From the NCBI GenBank assembly GCA_030549205.1, contig JAUKTV010000025.1, forward strand, positions 62,001 through 126,000: DNA of 64,000 nt. The letters are read 5' to 3'. Below the pieces are notes generated by a model. The model ran no database searches, was not told where the DNA came from, and saw nothing but the letters and a program-made list of their open reading frames with translations. The stretch comes from Apiosordaria backusii (taxonomy: Eukaryota; Ascomycota; Sordariomycetes; Sordariales; Lasiosphaeriaceae). Shown here piece after piece: positions 1 to 12,912 of this stretch. Within the stretch, counting starts at the first letter, position 1; each line of letters starts with the position of its first letter. A program made the translations under genes and the position numbers.

Positions 1-3000
1 GCCGTCATTGCCCATCGTGTCAAATCGGCTGACGGTACTCTGGGGGCTGTCAAGACTAGTTCCGTAGCCGCTAAAGTAGTAGCCAATAATCACCACCAAG
101 TAGCTGAGCAGCAGGATGCTGCCCTTGAAGTAATTGCTCTTTCCTTCGCCGTACATGTAGCTCAGCAAAAACACGCACAGAATCACCGTCACCATGTCCC
201 ACTGTGGAAACAGGAGACTAAAGGTGAACTTTGCGACATCTTCCATGGGTACGCCGAGTGGAGGATAGAGGGCCGAGAACAAGACGAGCGCCGGGATCTG
301 CAACAGGCAGACCTGGAGAGCATAGGCAGAGCCGATCTCCATGGACAAGGCGATGTTTCCGTTCATGGCAAACGAAATGGCGTTCAAAAATTCGGTAGTG
401 TTGGGCACAAGTGCAAAGAGCGTAATGCCAAGGAACTTTTCGTCAATATCAAAGTTCTCAAGAACAACGTCCACCGTGTCGACCAGGATTTCGGCAACGA
501 TGGCATAAAGAACCGTGGCTCCCATCAAAATGACGGAACTCTTCAGCCGACTCCAGTTGGGCGCGTCGTGGCCTCCATGGCCGCCCGAAGCCGCGCCAGA
601 CTCCCCGAGATCCTCGCCAATCGAGACCGTATTGGGACGAGCGGCACCTGAACGGCTTCCAGAAGCGGATCCAAGGCCGGTAGCCGAGACGGAGGAGGCA
701 TGATGCGAGATTTGTCGGGGCCTCTGCACATTTCTTGTGGCCACTGTTGCAGCGGTGGCGGCAATCTCTGCCACCTGATGAACGAGATTGTTATTCTCTG
801 CATCATTGAACCCGGGGATATTGATGTTGGCTCCCAGCGTCTCGGTCCCATAGCTGGTGGATTTTGGAGGAACGACATGTGGAGTCCCATTGGCTTTGCC
901 TGACGACAAGGTTGAGCTGTTGCGCGACTGTTCATCAGGCTTGGGGAAATGTCCGACCTGGCGCAGCGACTGGCCGAGAACACGCTTGTACAAGTGAGAG
1001 TCGCGAATATCAGCACCGCTGGCATCGCCGACAGACGTGGCATGTGATTGACGGGCACTGCTGTGGGCAGTGGGCTGATCCTCGTGCTTCTTCTCGTCCA
1101 CGTCGGTATTCCAGATGACGGCAGCATGCGTGCGAAGCGTGAACCATAAGCCGATAGCATATGACAAGAACAGCATGCCCGCAGCAAGGTAGCAATATGG
1201 ACGCACCGCCTGGAGGTAGAAACGATCATTAATAGCAGGCGTTTGGGAGAAGTAACAGCGGCGGCAGTCCCTGAGAGCACCGCCGCCCTGGCTGGGCTGG
1301 TCAAAGTTGGTGCAATCCTGGCAGGTCAGTTCGTGGGTTCCATAGATTTGGTAAAACAGCGTCGGGCCAAACGCGGCGATGACGGCAAAGAGGAGCATGG
1401 TTGATGTCACGCCGGCCGACCTCGAGTTGAAGCGCTGGGTCTTGCGCTTGATGGCCCCGCAGCACATGGAAAGACCGGGGAGGAACAAGATGCCGGCAAA
1501 GATGCTGCCAACGATGCTGCCTTCCACCAGCTGAGCCTTGCCCTGGCGGAGAGCCACGCAGTAGAGGAAGACCTCGACAATGGTGGAGAAAAAGGCATTG
1601 ATCGCAGCACCAAGACCCATCGAGGACTGGGCCGAGATGGATGCAACAGCCTGACCGATGAAGTAGGCCAGAGGGATGATGGACAAGAGGCCGGCAATGA
1701 ACAAAAAGGCCGGCGAGGTCAAGAAGTTGTGAATGCCCAGGGCCTGGTGCAGCACGAGCCAGTCCACAACGACAAAGCTGACGACTGCCAGGAGGTTGAT
1801 CAGGAAGATGTTGGTTCCGTCCACAGTGTACTTCCAATACTTGAGGCCGACAGCTCGATAGGTGCAGACCAAAATGGAAGACTGGAGCCCAGCCGGCGCT
1901 CTGGCAGAAGCCATGTCAGATTCAAACGATAGTGCCAGTGGATGGCGGCGAAGATGCGAAAACAGGAGCATCGTGACCTTGCCCATGGGGATCCAGAATA
2001 CCAAAAACCAGCAGATGGCCGACACGATGAACAGAGAGGGCGTGATTAGAAAGTAAAAGAAAAGGAAGAAGACGACGCGGCCGATATTCCACTGGCCGCG
2101 GCCAAAAAGACGGCGCTTCATCCTTGGAAGGTCAGAATCCGAGCCCCGTCCGCGCCCTCTCGAAAGAAGGCTCTCTGTCTCGTCCGGCTCCGAATCAAGA
2201 CTCCTGCGAGACCGGCCAATGATGGAGCGGTTGCTGTCTGGCCCAAAGAAGAGCCGGCCATACTCAAGGTCCCCACTTTGCCATTGTTCATACTCGCTGA
2301 TACTCCTGCCCTCGCCCAAGTCTTCCTCTAGATAAGCCTCCTGCTGCTCTAGGCGCACGAACTTGCCAAAGGGGTAAAACAGATATCCTGCCAGACCCCA
2401 CAATACACGGCCGTACTCTCGCCCACTGGGGGCGGCGGCGAAGCAGAAGCAGATGACGGCGCCTACAAAGGCAAACAGTGCCATCCACCAGCCAAAGGCC
2501 AGCGTCCATATGATGTTAAAGAACAGTAGCCAGCTGCTAACGTGGCCACCCGGCGATGAATGCACGTCTGCCTCGGCGTTCTTTTGCACCGAACGATCCT
2601 TCTTATACAGGGCGGGTTTCCACAGCCTGATGCCGAAAGGATGGGTTTGGTTAATGGCCTGTTGGCGATCCTTGAGGGTGAAGCTTTCGGCGTCGCTGAT
2701 GTTGCCGTCATCTTCGGCCGGGGTCTCGTCCGAAATTTGTTCATCCGGCGGCTGCTCCCCGCCATCCGCTCCCGGACCGGGGTTGATTTGTTCGTGTTGC
2801 TCATCGGGCCAGTCACTGGTGCCATCCTCGTCCCTAGAGTGGACTCGCGAGAGCGACGGTGGGGCATGGGTGCGTCTCCTTACCGAAGCGGCATAACTGT
2901 GCTGGCGCTCGACAGCATCCGCCTCGACTTCGGCGATGTCGTCATCCACTGAGTAGACGCCTCTTCGGTGTGGTGCCTGGGCCGTGGCCGACGTGCGACG

Positions 3001-3426
3001 TGGCATGCCAGGTTTTCGCGGACGTGTTCGGGGCCCCAGCAATGGCGAGCGCACGTTTGCCGGCGTTGTTCGACTGGACTGGCCCGGGTCGGCAAATGCG
3101 CCGCTGGCCAGATTCGGACTTTGCATGGTCGAGTCTGTCGAGGGGAAGGAGAAAATAAAAAAAGTCAGCAACACATTCCACGACAGCAATGGCCACCCCA
3201 GAATGCCAAGAACCTGCCGAGTCTTGTGGAGCTAGGTCTCGGGGTCACTGGGGGTTCGTGACATCAACCCACCCTCTGGTCTTCTCCGCACAGTATCCGT
3301 CGACTGGAAGCTCTCGTCCACGCGATCGTCCTGGCCGGTGATGGACTCATACCGCGATGGGCGGCGGGTATCAGTCGGGGACGGGTCGGTCGCCGCAGCG
3401 TCGTCTTTTTGTGAGGCGGAGTCCAT
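1..3426 (-). CDS. VNX1-type vacuolar cation/proton exchanger (3' end beyond window)
   Basis: Exons 3426-3273 and 3134-1 join in frame (1096 codons seen, no stop). The 138-nt intron has donor GTGGGT, a TGCTGAC branch site and a CAG acceptor. An internal ATG at 3126 would be the start if the intron were ignored. The first ~245 residues are polar and disordered. Membrane segments begin near residue 250. The exchanger core has GLGAAINAFFSTIVEVFLYC near 566 and a second repeat with VPNTTEFLNAISFAMNGNIA near 963, the pattern of the VNX1 branch of CAX antiporters. In yeast, Vnx1 exchanges Na+/K+ for protons at the vacuole, while relatives move Ca2+; the substrate here is inferred. The C-terminus is cut by the window edge, with the last transmembrane segments visible. 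Divergent to the proteasome gene at 5302. Confidence 0.9.
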
Positions 3427-5301
3427 GGTAACTGGCGGGGACTCGGTTATTTGTAGTGGTAAAGCTGGAGAACGGATAGGCCAAAAAGCTGGCGTAGGTA
3501 GCTCGCCGGTGGATGTTCCGCTCCTGTTGTTTTTGATGTTTGACCTGTCTCGAGCTGGATGTGGCGGAGGAGATGAGAGGATGCAAAACTGAGGTGACGA
3601 GTCGACGTCGAGAAACGATCAGCGAAATCAGGCTTCGGTTTGCATGGCAGTCGCACAGAGCCGTCGCGGCAAGTTCTTGCTTGGGACAGTGCCTGATGAA
3701 AAGGAGCTGTTAAGGTATGGTTCGATGCCCGGTCGATGCTGCGGTTGCAAGTGCGAACAAATTGAAGGAGGGACAATAGAGAGGCACAGGTCGATCGGGA
3801 CGGGAGCTGAGGTGCTCCTGGACTGGACAGACGAAACACCGGCTGCGATAACAAACAACAGGCGGGAGATAAGTGAAGTAGCAAAAACACCTTAGGAAGA
3901 ACTGGGAGAAGGCGTCGCCCAATGTGCACAGTTTTATTTATTCCATCGTTTTACAGGTGACCTGATCTTGGGATCGGATGGTTCGCCGTGGAAGACCGAA
4001 GGAATCGGCAAAGTTGGGGGTCATTGGCTCCTGTGAAACAGTGAAATATCACGGGAGTGCCAAATGCAGCAGCAGCACGAGGAGTGGAACTCGACCGAAG
4101 TGCGATCCACTGCAGCGCGCGATGCGGGCGATGTAACCTAGGTAGAACCCCCGGCGTTGGCCAGCGACACAGCGTGCGGCGATGCCGGGTTTGGCGCTAT
4201 TTGGCGCTGTTTGGCGATTGGCAGCACGCAACAACAAAAACCGGGAGGTGCCGCAGGCTCAGCCCTGAAATCAAGATCTCGCCAACGGCATGTTCTCGGT
4301 GGTGTACATACACTACAGTAGATGGGTATCCATCCCTTGCTATTCACATTAATGAATACTAGACTCCCGTCAGTATATTCCCGTCGCAGTAAAAGCCTCC
4401 AAGTTGGTAACCTTGACGTTGGGTCGGAGGCTGTTTGGCCCTAAGGTACCGCCAGCTGTGCCCTTTGCGCCGCAAACTGTGGTCAATTTATAGCTGTCCT
4501 TCACTGGCTTTTGAATCCCATCCAAAACGACCAGAGAGGATCATCCTTTGGGTACCGTTGAGCCACACCATAAACCTGACAGGCGATGGATAGGTATTTG
4601 TAGCTCGGTTGATGCAGCCGAGATCGATGTTCCCGTTCTGCCTCCCGCTCAGGTTGTGCTATGGACACAATTACTTCAGAAATAAGTTGGACATTATCTA
4701 ATCTGGCGTGCTGTAACACCACATCACGCCATCCAAATACAACAATAGAGAGTTGTGGCCTCAAGCTTTTGTTCTTGAAGCTCCCGTCTTGAATGAGACT
4801 CATTCTCCCCGTGATTCTTGTGTATGGACAGTAAGGTATCCAGTCGTTCTCAGAAGCCTTCTGGCTGAGCTTCCCTCTTGGCGGTGACATCACAGCTCAC
4901 TCTCCGAGTTTCGCTTACCTAATTTAAGCTCTGGCGGCACATCCCAGCTCCGATCCCCGGTGGCCAGAGAGCCGCAGCCCAGATCACGTGCCGATACCCC
5001 GGTCGCTGGCAGCTCGGCGCAATTGCGTCGACCTGAGCTGCCTTCGATGGCTGACTTCGCCAGTGGATGCGGCCTGGTGCAACCGGCTTCAAGATTGAGT
5101 TCCAAACGACGACACAACAAGCACGACTTTTGCGCTGCGATCATCCCTCAAACCAGAATCTCTACACTCAATCACCCCAGCCATCACTCTGCTTAAATTC
5201 ATCGGAGACGACACCGGCCATCACAACAACCATCGAACCTTAAACCCCCGCGCCACCATAGAGCACATCTCGACACGGCATATCCAGAAACCGGCGTCAC
5301 C
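3427..5301. other. Divergent intergenic region, exchanger/Rpt6
   Basis: Shared upstream region of two divergent genes. It holds the untranslated leaders, a CT/CA-rich leader directly before 5302, a CACGTG E-box near 4985 and a phased triplet of TTTGGCG at 4190-4216. Open frames here (for example 4501-4893 on minus) have no recognisable features and I do not call them genes. Confidence 0.5.
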
Positions 5302-6532
5302 ATGGCGCTCGACAACTACTACCACAACAAGATCGAGTCGATGCAACTCGAGATTCTCAAGGGCCAGGCCGTCCTCCGCCGTCTCGAAGCACAGCGCAAT
5401 GACTACAACTCGCGAGTACGCCTGCTCAGGGAAGAGCTTGGCCTGTTACAGCAGCCAGGCTCGTATGTGGGCGAGGTCGTCAAGGTGATGGGCACCAAGA
5501 AGGTTCTAGTCAAGGTACACCCTGAGGGAAAATACGGTATGTCTCGTGCTGTTCTCCAGCCTGTCCCTTCATTTCTAACGCTTGTTGTCGTCCACAGTTG
5601 TTGACATTGCCGACTCGGTCGACATCACCAAACTCACACCCGGCAAGCGCGTAACCTTGCTATCCGACTCCTACAAGCTCGAGAAGATGCTTCCGTCCTC
5701 GGTCGACCCACTCGTATCGCTCATGATGGTCGAAAAGGTGCCCGACAGTACCTACGACATGATCGGTGGTCTCGACCAGCAAATCAAAGAAATCAAGGAA
5801 GTTATCGAGCTCGGACTCAAACACCCCGAACTTTTCGAGTCTCTCGGCATTGCCCAGCCAAAGGGTGTCCTTCTCTACGGCCCCCCCGGAACTGGCAAGA
5901 CTCTCTTAGCTCGCGCTGTAGCCCACCACACAGACTGCAAGTTCATCCGTGTCTCCGGCTCCGAGCTTGTTCAAAAGTACATCGGCGAGGGGTCCCGCAT
6001 GGTCCGAGAGCTCTTCATCATGGCCCGAGAGCACGCTCCTTCCATCATTTTCATGGACGAAATCGACTCTATTGGCTCCTCTCGTGTAGAAGGCTCTTCC
6101 GGTGGCGACTCAGAAGTCCAGCGCACAATGTTGGAGCTCCTCAACCAGCTCGACGGTTTCGAGCCCACTAAGAACATCAAGGTCATCATGGCGACGAACC
6201 GTCTCGACATTCTGGATCCTGCCCTCCTGCGCCCGGGGCGCATCGACCGCAAGATTGAGTTCCCCCCTCCGAGCGTCGAGGCCAGAGCCGATATCCTGCG
6301 GATTCACAGCCGCAAGATGAACCTGACGCGTGGCATCAACCTGACCAAGATTGCTGAGAAGATGAATGGTTGTTCGGGTGCCGAGCTCAAGGGCGTGTGC
6401 ACCGAGGCGGGCATGTACGCCCTTCGCGAGAGGCGTGTGCATGTTACACAGGAGGACTTTGAGCTGGCGACGGCCAAGATCTTGAACAAGCATGACGACA
6501 AGGAAGTGTCTCTGGCCAAGCTGTGGCGCTGA
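5302..6532 (+). CDS. RPT6: 26S proteasome regulatory subunit Rpt6 (AAA ATPase)
   Basis: Exons 5302-5536 and 5598-6532 (intron 61 nt, GTATGT...CCACAG) give 389 aa, the usual length for the Rpt6/Sug1/PSMC5 family. It is one of six ATPases in the base of the 19S cap that unfold ubiquitinated substrates and open the 20S gate. An N-terminal coiled coil (IESMQLEILKGQAVLRRLEA) and an OB-like segment precede the AAA module. Walker A GPPGTGKT lies near residue 172, Walker B IIFMDEID near 228, and the ATNRLDILDPALLRPGRIDR arginine-finger region follows. The C-terminus KLWR is Rpt6-like. The ATG context is CACCATGG-like. Nothing looks abnormal. Confidence 0.98.
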
Positions 6533-6937
6533 TTTTTCGTCTGGCGTTTAGGGGAGCTGGAAAGAGGCGATGATTTACGCAAAAGATTGCATCATGCGTT
6601 GTTCAGTGCTGTACGATTACAACGACTCGAGTGCAAAAGATAGGACATACATAATAAGCCATGAAATCATAGCACAACAATACCTGCGATCCGACAATGC
6701 TTCATTATTTCGTCTTTGATTACCTATTTCTAGCCCCCGCGTTCTTCTTGCTACTACTTGGCTGCTACACAGCGCCAAAAAACTAGATGCGCAACGCCAC
6801 TACTCCATGCAAAACTATCCGTACCCCATACTTGGCTTGCAACCTTCAACGGCTATTTATATATATATATATATGTACATGTACATGTAAGTCTGTTTAT
6901 TATACGCAAGCCAACCTCTGCTGTCAGCATGATCCCA
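6533..6937. repeat. Convergent 3' flanks with a TA/GTACAT microsatellite
   Basis: Between the converging Rpt6 and phosphatase genes. It contains a short (TA)n run followed by copies of GTACAT at about 6858-6887. No gene seen. Confidence 0.6.
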
Positions 6938-9900
6938 TCAAAAAGCCAAACTGCCACTTCTTCCCCTTGCCCTTCCAACCAGGCTGCCGCCCGCGCTGCC
7001 GCTCTCCTCCACTCTCCAGATCCACTCCAGCACGGTCTCATAGCACAGAACAAACTGCCTCAAGCTCTGCACCATGCTTAACCTCTGCCCTCTAAAGTCC
7101 TCAACCGTCCGGGCAATCAAATCAACGCCGTCGTCTTCCAGCCAGGCCGTGTCTATGTTATCCTCCGCACCGCCAAAACCGGGAAAGCCGTTTGCCTGAG
7201 GCTGGGAAGGAGGAGGTGCTGCAGGCTGACGAGGGAGGACAACGAACCCTTCATCCATGGCCATGGCCACATCCCCGTCCGGATCCACGTCTGGGTTTCG
7301 GTCTTGCTGACGTGCAAGGCGCTTGCTTCTACCCTCGTCATCGTCGCCATCCCAGCCGTCCTGCGATGTCCTTTTATTAGAACTGCACCGCTTCACAGTC
7401 GAGGGCGACGACTGAGTGGCAGCGTGTTGTTGCTGCCGCTGCCGTTGCCGTTTGAGCATGTCGATTACGCTGTCTACCGTGCAAAATGCGCCTGTTCGGC
7501 CACACCCGGCCGAGCAGTGAACCAACATGGGGCGGCTATTCTCTGCAGGCTCGGGCGCGTCGTATGAGGCGCGCTGGATGGTGGTGGCAAGACTGTCCGA
7601 TCGGAAAGGAGGTGATGGGTCAAAATAGCTGCCACTATCGTGACTGGGCTGTTGTTGTGGTGCTGCTACTGTCGTGTCGTTAGGGAGGGCCGCACGTTGC
7701 ATGACGTTGGCCAGCTCCACCAGCGCGAGCAAGTGGCTTGGTTGCGCCGGAGCGCCAAAATCGGGCCACGAGGTGTAGTGGAGGTGCGTGATTTCCCGAA
7801 TGGGAGCAAAGGGCTCCATTGCATGGCTGAGGGCAAATTTTCGGATTGTGACGTAGGGTGTCTCGGCCGCCTGGGCGGTACCGGACTGAGAGTTGGGTGC
7901 CTTGGAGGGTAAGGTGGTTGTGGTGTTGGCACGTCGGCGACCTCCTTCGAGGAGCGTTGAGGCACCTTCGCTCGAACTGGCCGTCGCGGGCTCATCACTT
8001 GGGGCGGTAGAAGTCGACCGGTGCTTGTCGATGTCCAACGAGATCTTTTTCTCGGAGAGCAACCGAAGCCTGATGGGGCCAAAGTCCCTGCCTTTCCAGT
8101 AAGGGTGGCACTTGAGTTGGCCGCCTTCCGACTCGGCAGTCAACATGACGATGACTCGCACATCATTGTCCCAGACTACCGACCAAAAGTCCTGCGACAA
8201 GAGTTAGAGATCTTCCAAAGAGCCGACTCAACCCGGCAGAGTAACATACCTCAAACGTTGCCGGCAGGGGTCCTTGGCTGGCAATATATCGCTTGTGACT
8301 CCGTCTGGCCTGGATATGGCTGGCATTGACATAATCGCAAGCCCCCTCTGGGCGGCCCTGAAGCTTCACCCGCGCATGTTCAAACGGCAGGATATCCTTG
8401 TACCGGTTCTTTCCACCCTGCTCAACACCCGACAAGCGGACCTGGGACTCGGTTTGTGGGCCGTGGTTCTTCGAACTCGCAAACGCGGCGTAGGCAAGTT
8501 TCATGCGGGACTGCTCGGTAAGTTCGATCCGCAGAAACTTGTCCGATACCCTCTTGCCATGGTCGCTGATCTCGATAGCCTCTCGAAGCCATCGGGGCAA
8601 CCGATCTTTATCGAGCCCTGCCGGCACGCCGACGTCCATCTGGCCCACGCCATCAACGAGATCTTGATTTTGGCGGATGTTGCTGAAAAATGGATCCATT
8701 TTTTCGTTTGTGCTGGGCAACATGACACCGCCGATAACGGGCGGAACGTTTGTTCGTGCGCCATTGGTGGCAGGACCTCCGCCGCTCAGAGATAAAGTGG
8801 GTGATATCAAGGTTGAAGAACGGTCGATCAGATGAGGATACGCCGAGACAAAGGCGTTGAAACCGCCGCGAAGAATACTTGTCGTGCCTGAATACCCCTC
8901 GTTTGTGAACTTCTTGATCATGTTCAGAGCCGAAGTCGCGTCACGCCTGTCTGACGACGCGGCATCATACACAACCAGGTGGCTCGCCGTGTGCCACTTG
9001 GCAAACTTGTCCTGATCCCGATCCGCCTGGAAGGTCTGCTGGAGCTTTTGGAGGTTGAAGGTCGCCCTTTTCAACAGCGTCGTCGGGATACACAGGTTCA
9101 AGGCGCCCTGGATTCGTGATTGGGCAAACTGAGGCGAAACTCTAATGTCCAGCAGGAGGACGTTTTCCCCCTTGTTCTTCTGGAGCAGGTCCTTAAGCTC
9201 TGCTGGCGGTATCATGTCAGGTCCAGCATTTCCCGGCGTTGGCGACCTGTCAGCTTGCCCTTGTTGACCGAGAGTCGGCGAGGGCGTCTCGGTTTTGCGG
9301 CCGAGCCGACCACCTCCCTGGACCATGGATGAGTTTGTCTTGTCCCATTCAGGGGTGTGTGGCTTTCCGAGGCCAAGAAAAAAGGGTGGGTTCATGAGTC
9401 CTTTAGTCCCGAGCCTCGAGTCTGCAGCGATGTGAGCTGCATCCCGTTGACTGCCATTTCCTGCCGCCGTTTGGAATGGATTGTCTCCCGGTCCCCAGCT
9501 TCCGAACTCGGTTGGTAGTGGTGGCCGCGTGGGAGGCTTTTCGGGCAAATCGCTGCCGTGAGTCTGCGACCGTGGTGGACGAGGTCGTTGTTGGGCAGAT
9601 GGAGTTGATGCCGCCTGAGCGAACTGGCCTCCGGTTGTGATGTTAAAGTGTGTCGTGGAAAGGTTAAATCCTGATCGGCCCCTGTTTGCGTCGATCTGTC
9701 TTCGAAAAGCCTCGAATTCTGGATTGGCGTCTAGCGGTAGCTGCTTCGGTATAGCCGCAGCGAAAGACTTGACCGATGACGTCGGAGTGCTCCAGTTATC
9801 ATGCGGCAAAAGCGCGGAATCTCGTGGGTCGGCACTCGAGTCCACGGCGAGACCAAAGTAGTTTGGGCTGGGTGTACGAGCATCTACAACACCCCCCGGA

Positions 9901-10106
9901 TTTGCGCCAGGTGACAGCTTGGGGGGGTATGGCTGACCAACAGAATGCGGCGCCCGAGGCGAAGATAATGGCGTCCCGGTGGCCTTGTTGGAAAAGAAAG
10001 ACTGAGAGTTTGTGCGCGAGTGACCCGGTGGCTGTGACGTCGCCAGACTGGCCGTCTTCATCGTGTAATACGAGGCTCGGTCGTTAGCTCTCGGTTCTGG
10101 AGGCAT
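6938..10106 (-). CDS. Rhodanese-PTP dual-module protein tyrosine phosphatase
   Basis: Exons 10106-8250 and 8191-6938 (intron 58 nt, GTATGT...CGCAG) encode 1036 aa. A disordered Ser/Pro-rich N-terminus (~300 aa) is followed by a rhodanese/CDC25-like domain (about 305-425) and a classical PTP domain from about 500. The WPD loop is near 759 (TSWPDFG) and the P-loop VHCSAGCGRTGAF is near 846, with the catalytic Cys and Arg intact. This architecture matches fission yeast Pyp1/Pyp2, which dephosphorylate stress MAP kinases. The rhodanese loop reads VVYDAASSDRRDAT, with no Cys at the usual position, so it is probably a docking module rather than an enzyme. Role in HOG/Sty1-type signalling is inferred from the family. 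Confidence 0.93.
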
Positions 10107-12912
10107 TGTAAGATATGCCTGTTGTATGTGGCCGTCGTGGAATGATGTTGATGATATTGGTGATGTGTTGGTCCTCCAGAGAGTTGCTAGTGACGTTTTT
10201 CCGCTAGATGTACCAAAGAATCCTCAGCCCTCAAGCTTCATAACACGGCAGCCATGTTCATTAATGATTTTGGGATCTGAACTCTAAAACCGTCTTGTAT
10301 CACACTCTTTTAAGGCGGCGCCAAAGGTGTCCTGGCCAATCCCTACTACGGTTGGCTTCGCAACAGGTTGGGCTGGCCTTTCAAGTTCCCTCCAACACCC
10401 AACTGAGTAGGCCGATGGCGAGAGCACGGCGAACTGACGATAATGGCGACGGGAGGGCGATGACAGCTGATGGGGGTGGGGTTGCTGATGAGACGTCTGG
10501 TTCCTGGATCCAGGTACGTGAAACTGACTGAACTGAGTTAAGAGAAATGGTGGGTGTTTGGTGGTCGCGAGTGTGGGGTTTTGCCGAGTCGGGATGGTCT
10601 CTGGGCCGATTGAGATTAGTGGAACAGTGCGACAGAATCAAGAAGGGAACGGGAAAAAAAGAATTGGTTCGACGGATTTCACTCCGGGGCTGGGCAAGGT
10701 GAAGGGGGTGAGGGGGGAAGGCACCTGGAAAAGGGGTCCTCGGCCACCAACCTAGTGTAGTGTACACTAAAGGGGGGCATGGGGGGGTGGGAGAAATGCG
10801 GTGAAATGGGTGTGGTGTCTGAAATGCAGACGAATGCACGCTTGATGTCAGGATGCGCAGGGATGTGGCTTTTTTTCAACGTCGGGATGGGACTGATCTG
10901 CAGTCCCAAATTGGCAAACTGGCGTTCCCTGACGTAGAGGATGGGGCTGAATTGTATGTAAATTCAGACTGTGGACTTACTCTGTACACGCAGCTGATTT
11001 CTCGAGCCTATCCGGATGCGCGCGCTAGGTGGCTCGAGGCAACGAGGAGAGAACCGATGAGAGAGCGAGCTTCTAGAACTCGAGGGAACAAGAGGTGTGT
11101 ATCGTGGATGTAGTTGTATTGCAAACAAGTTCTGACTGTGGCGGCTCGTGTTCGTGCTCAACTTGTTGGCCGTGAGGGAGGCACTGGGAGGTCCCTGGCG
11201 CGGCGGCGTACAGGCTAGGAACGGTGTGGGGCAGTCTTTCCAGGTTGCGTCACTTTCAGCGCTGTCGTCGTCGTCATAGCCTGGCGGTGGTGGGTCCAAA
11301 CGTTGTGCCGGGACTTGGGGTTCCGTTTGAGACTCGTAAACAATGCCGAATTCTGTAAATGTACAATGAGATGAGATGAGAAGAAGAAAGGGCATGAAAG
11401 GAACCAAATGAGAGCGGTGGTGTGGTGAGGTGTAGTTTCGTTTCCATACACTACTGTAGTGCACAAGTGCTACACCAAGCTTGGAGCCAATGACCAGGCG
11501 GCTGGCTCTTCTTGTTCAGGTTCGTGTTCATACCAGGACAGCGTGCCATTCAAGGGGGTTTGACGACGGTTTGGGATGAAACTTGGAACCTGGGTGTGGA
11601 CTTCCACGTCATGAGTCGCGAACCCCGTTGGGAAAACATTACAGTGGGCAACAACGTCATAGGTAGTGTAGTGTACGAAGTAGGCAAAGTCATCTTTAAT
11701 GTCTATCCACATTCGCACCCACATCCACTTTCGGGCTGTTGGGGCCTCGTACATACATAGACCTTGAGTCTTCATGGCCCCTTTGCTTTCTCTTCTGTTC
11801 TTTCTCCGTGACAGACACCCAGTGGCAGTTGCCTGCTGCTTGTGACATTGATTTGCTATTTTACGATGAGCAGGACGGATACGGCGATCAACAAAGACGT
11901 CTTCAAGGTCGGTGAGGGAAAGGAGGGGGTTAATGACAGGGTGACGGTGGTGGAGGGGCAGCGAATGCACAAATGGCGCCATGTGTCTCCTTGTGTGGAC
12001 GGGACCCTTTTTGTGGCTTCTGCACTGCTGCAGGCCCACCAGGTGCCGCTTGGCTGCCAATACCTGCCATGCTTTGTCCTTGATCTGAGATGTAAGCTCG
12101 GGTTCTAGACCCGAGAAGACCGTCTGGCGCCGCCTGCATGACTGCATTGTGCCAGTCCGTCCCGGGCACATCACTCCGCCATCAGCAGGAAATCCAGCTC
12201 ATCGGTTAGCCCCGCCGTTTTGTCGCCAGGCTTGCTTCATCGGTTTCAGGGTCCCACCTCACCCACGTGCTGAATTTCGCGTTGCATACCCAAGGCGTAA
12301 TATCATACCGAATGGCATATTTGAGTGGACAAGATGGGACTGCTCAAGAGCATTTTCGGTATTTATACGTAATATATGTCATGTATTATACGGACGTTCT
12401 CTGTCTCAGGCTTCGAAATGCACGCCACACACAAATGTAATGGCGCTGTTGCACCAGGAGTTTGTGCATTGGGAAGATGAGTCCGGCTCCCCGGGTTCCT
12501 GGAGAAAGCCACATCGGTCCGGAATGTCAGATCCGGCATCTGATCTTCCGTCGAAGCATCCGATCTGTCTGTCGGCACCTTGAACCGAATCCAATCCAAG
12601 AAACATGCCCTGCTGGCAATTATAGCTATCGAAGCTCCGGCCGCTTGGTTGTGATCCAATGACACAAAACAGAGGGCAGGTCCAACTATGTACACGAGAA
12701 AGGGAAAGCGAATGATAGATCGTTGTCGTCTATTCATGGTCGCTGCAGAGCCGCATCAAGGCTACAAAAAATGCCATTGGGAATCCATGTTCGTCCAACA
12801 CAACGCCATGCCATGCATTATGTATACAATAATAGAAAACCACGCTCGTGCCAAATCCAACAAATGTACATATGCCCTCTAAATCAACACAATCCAAGCC
12901 CTTCTTGGCGCG
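10107..12912. other. Long intergenic region
   Basis: Upstream of the phosphatase. G-rich and purine-rich patches lie near 10680-10800. Several open frames of 60-230 codons occur on both strands (largest 11470-12174, minus) but none has motifs, a hydrophobic leader or convincing splice partners. It probably holds a long leader or regulatory sequence; I see no confident gene. Confidence 0.4.

Noticed and set aside
4501..4893. 130-codon minus-strand frame
   Set aside because: No motifs; sits in the divergent promoter.
11470..12174. 234-codon minus-strand frame
   Set aside because: No signal, motif or splice partner; composition does not look coding.
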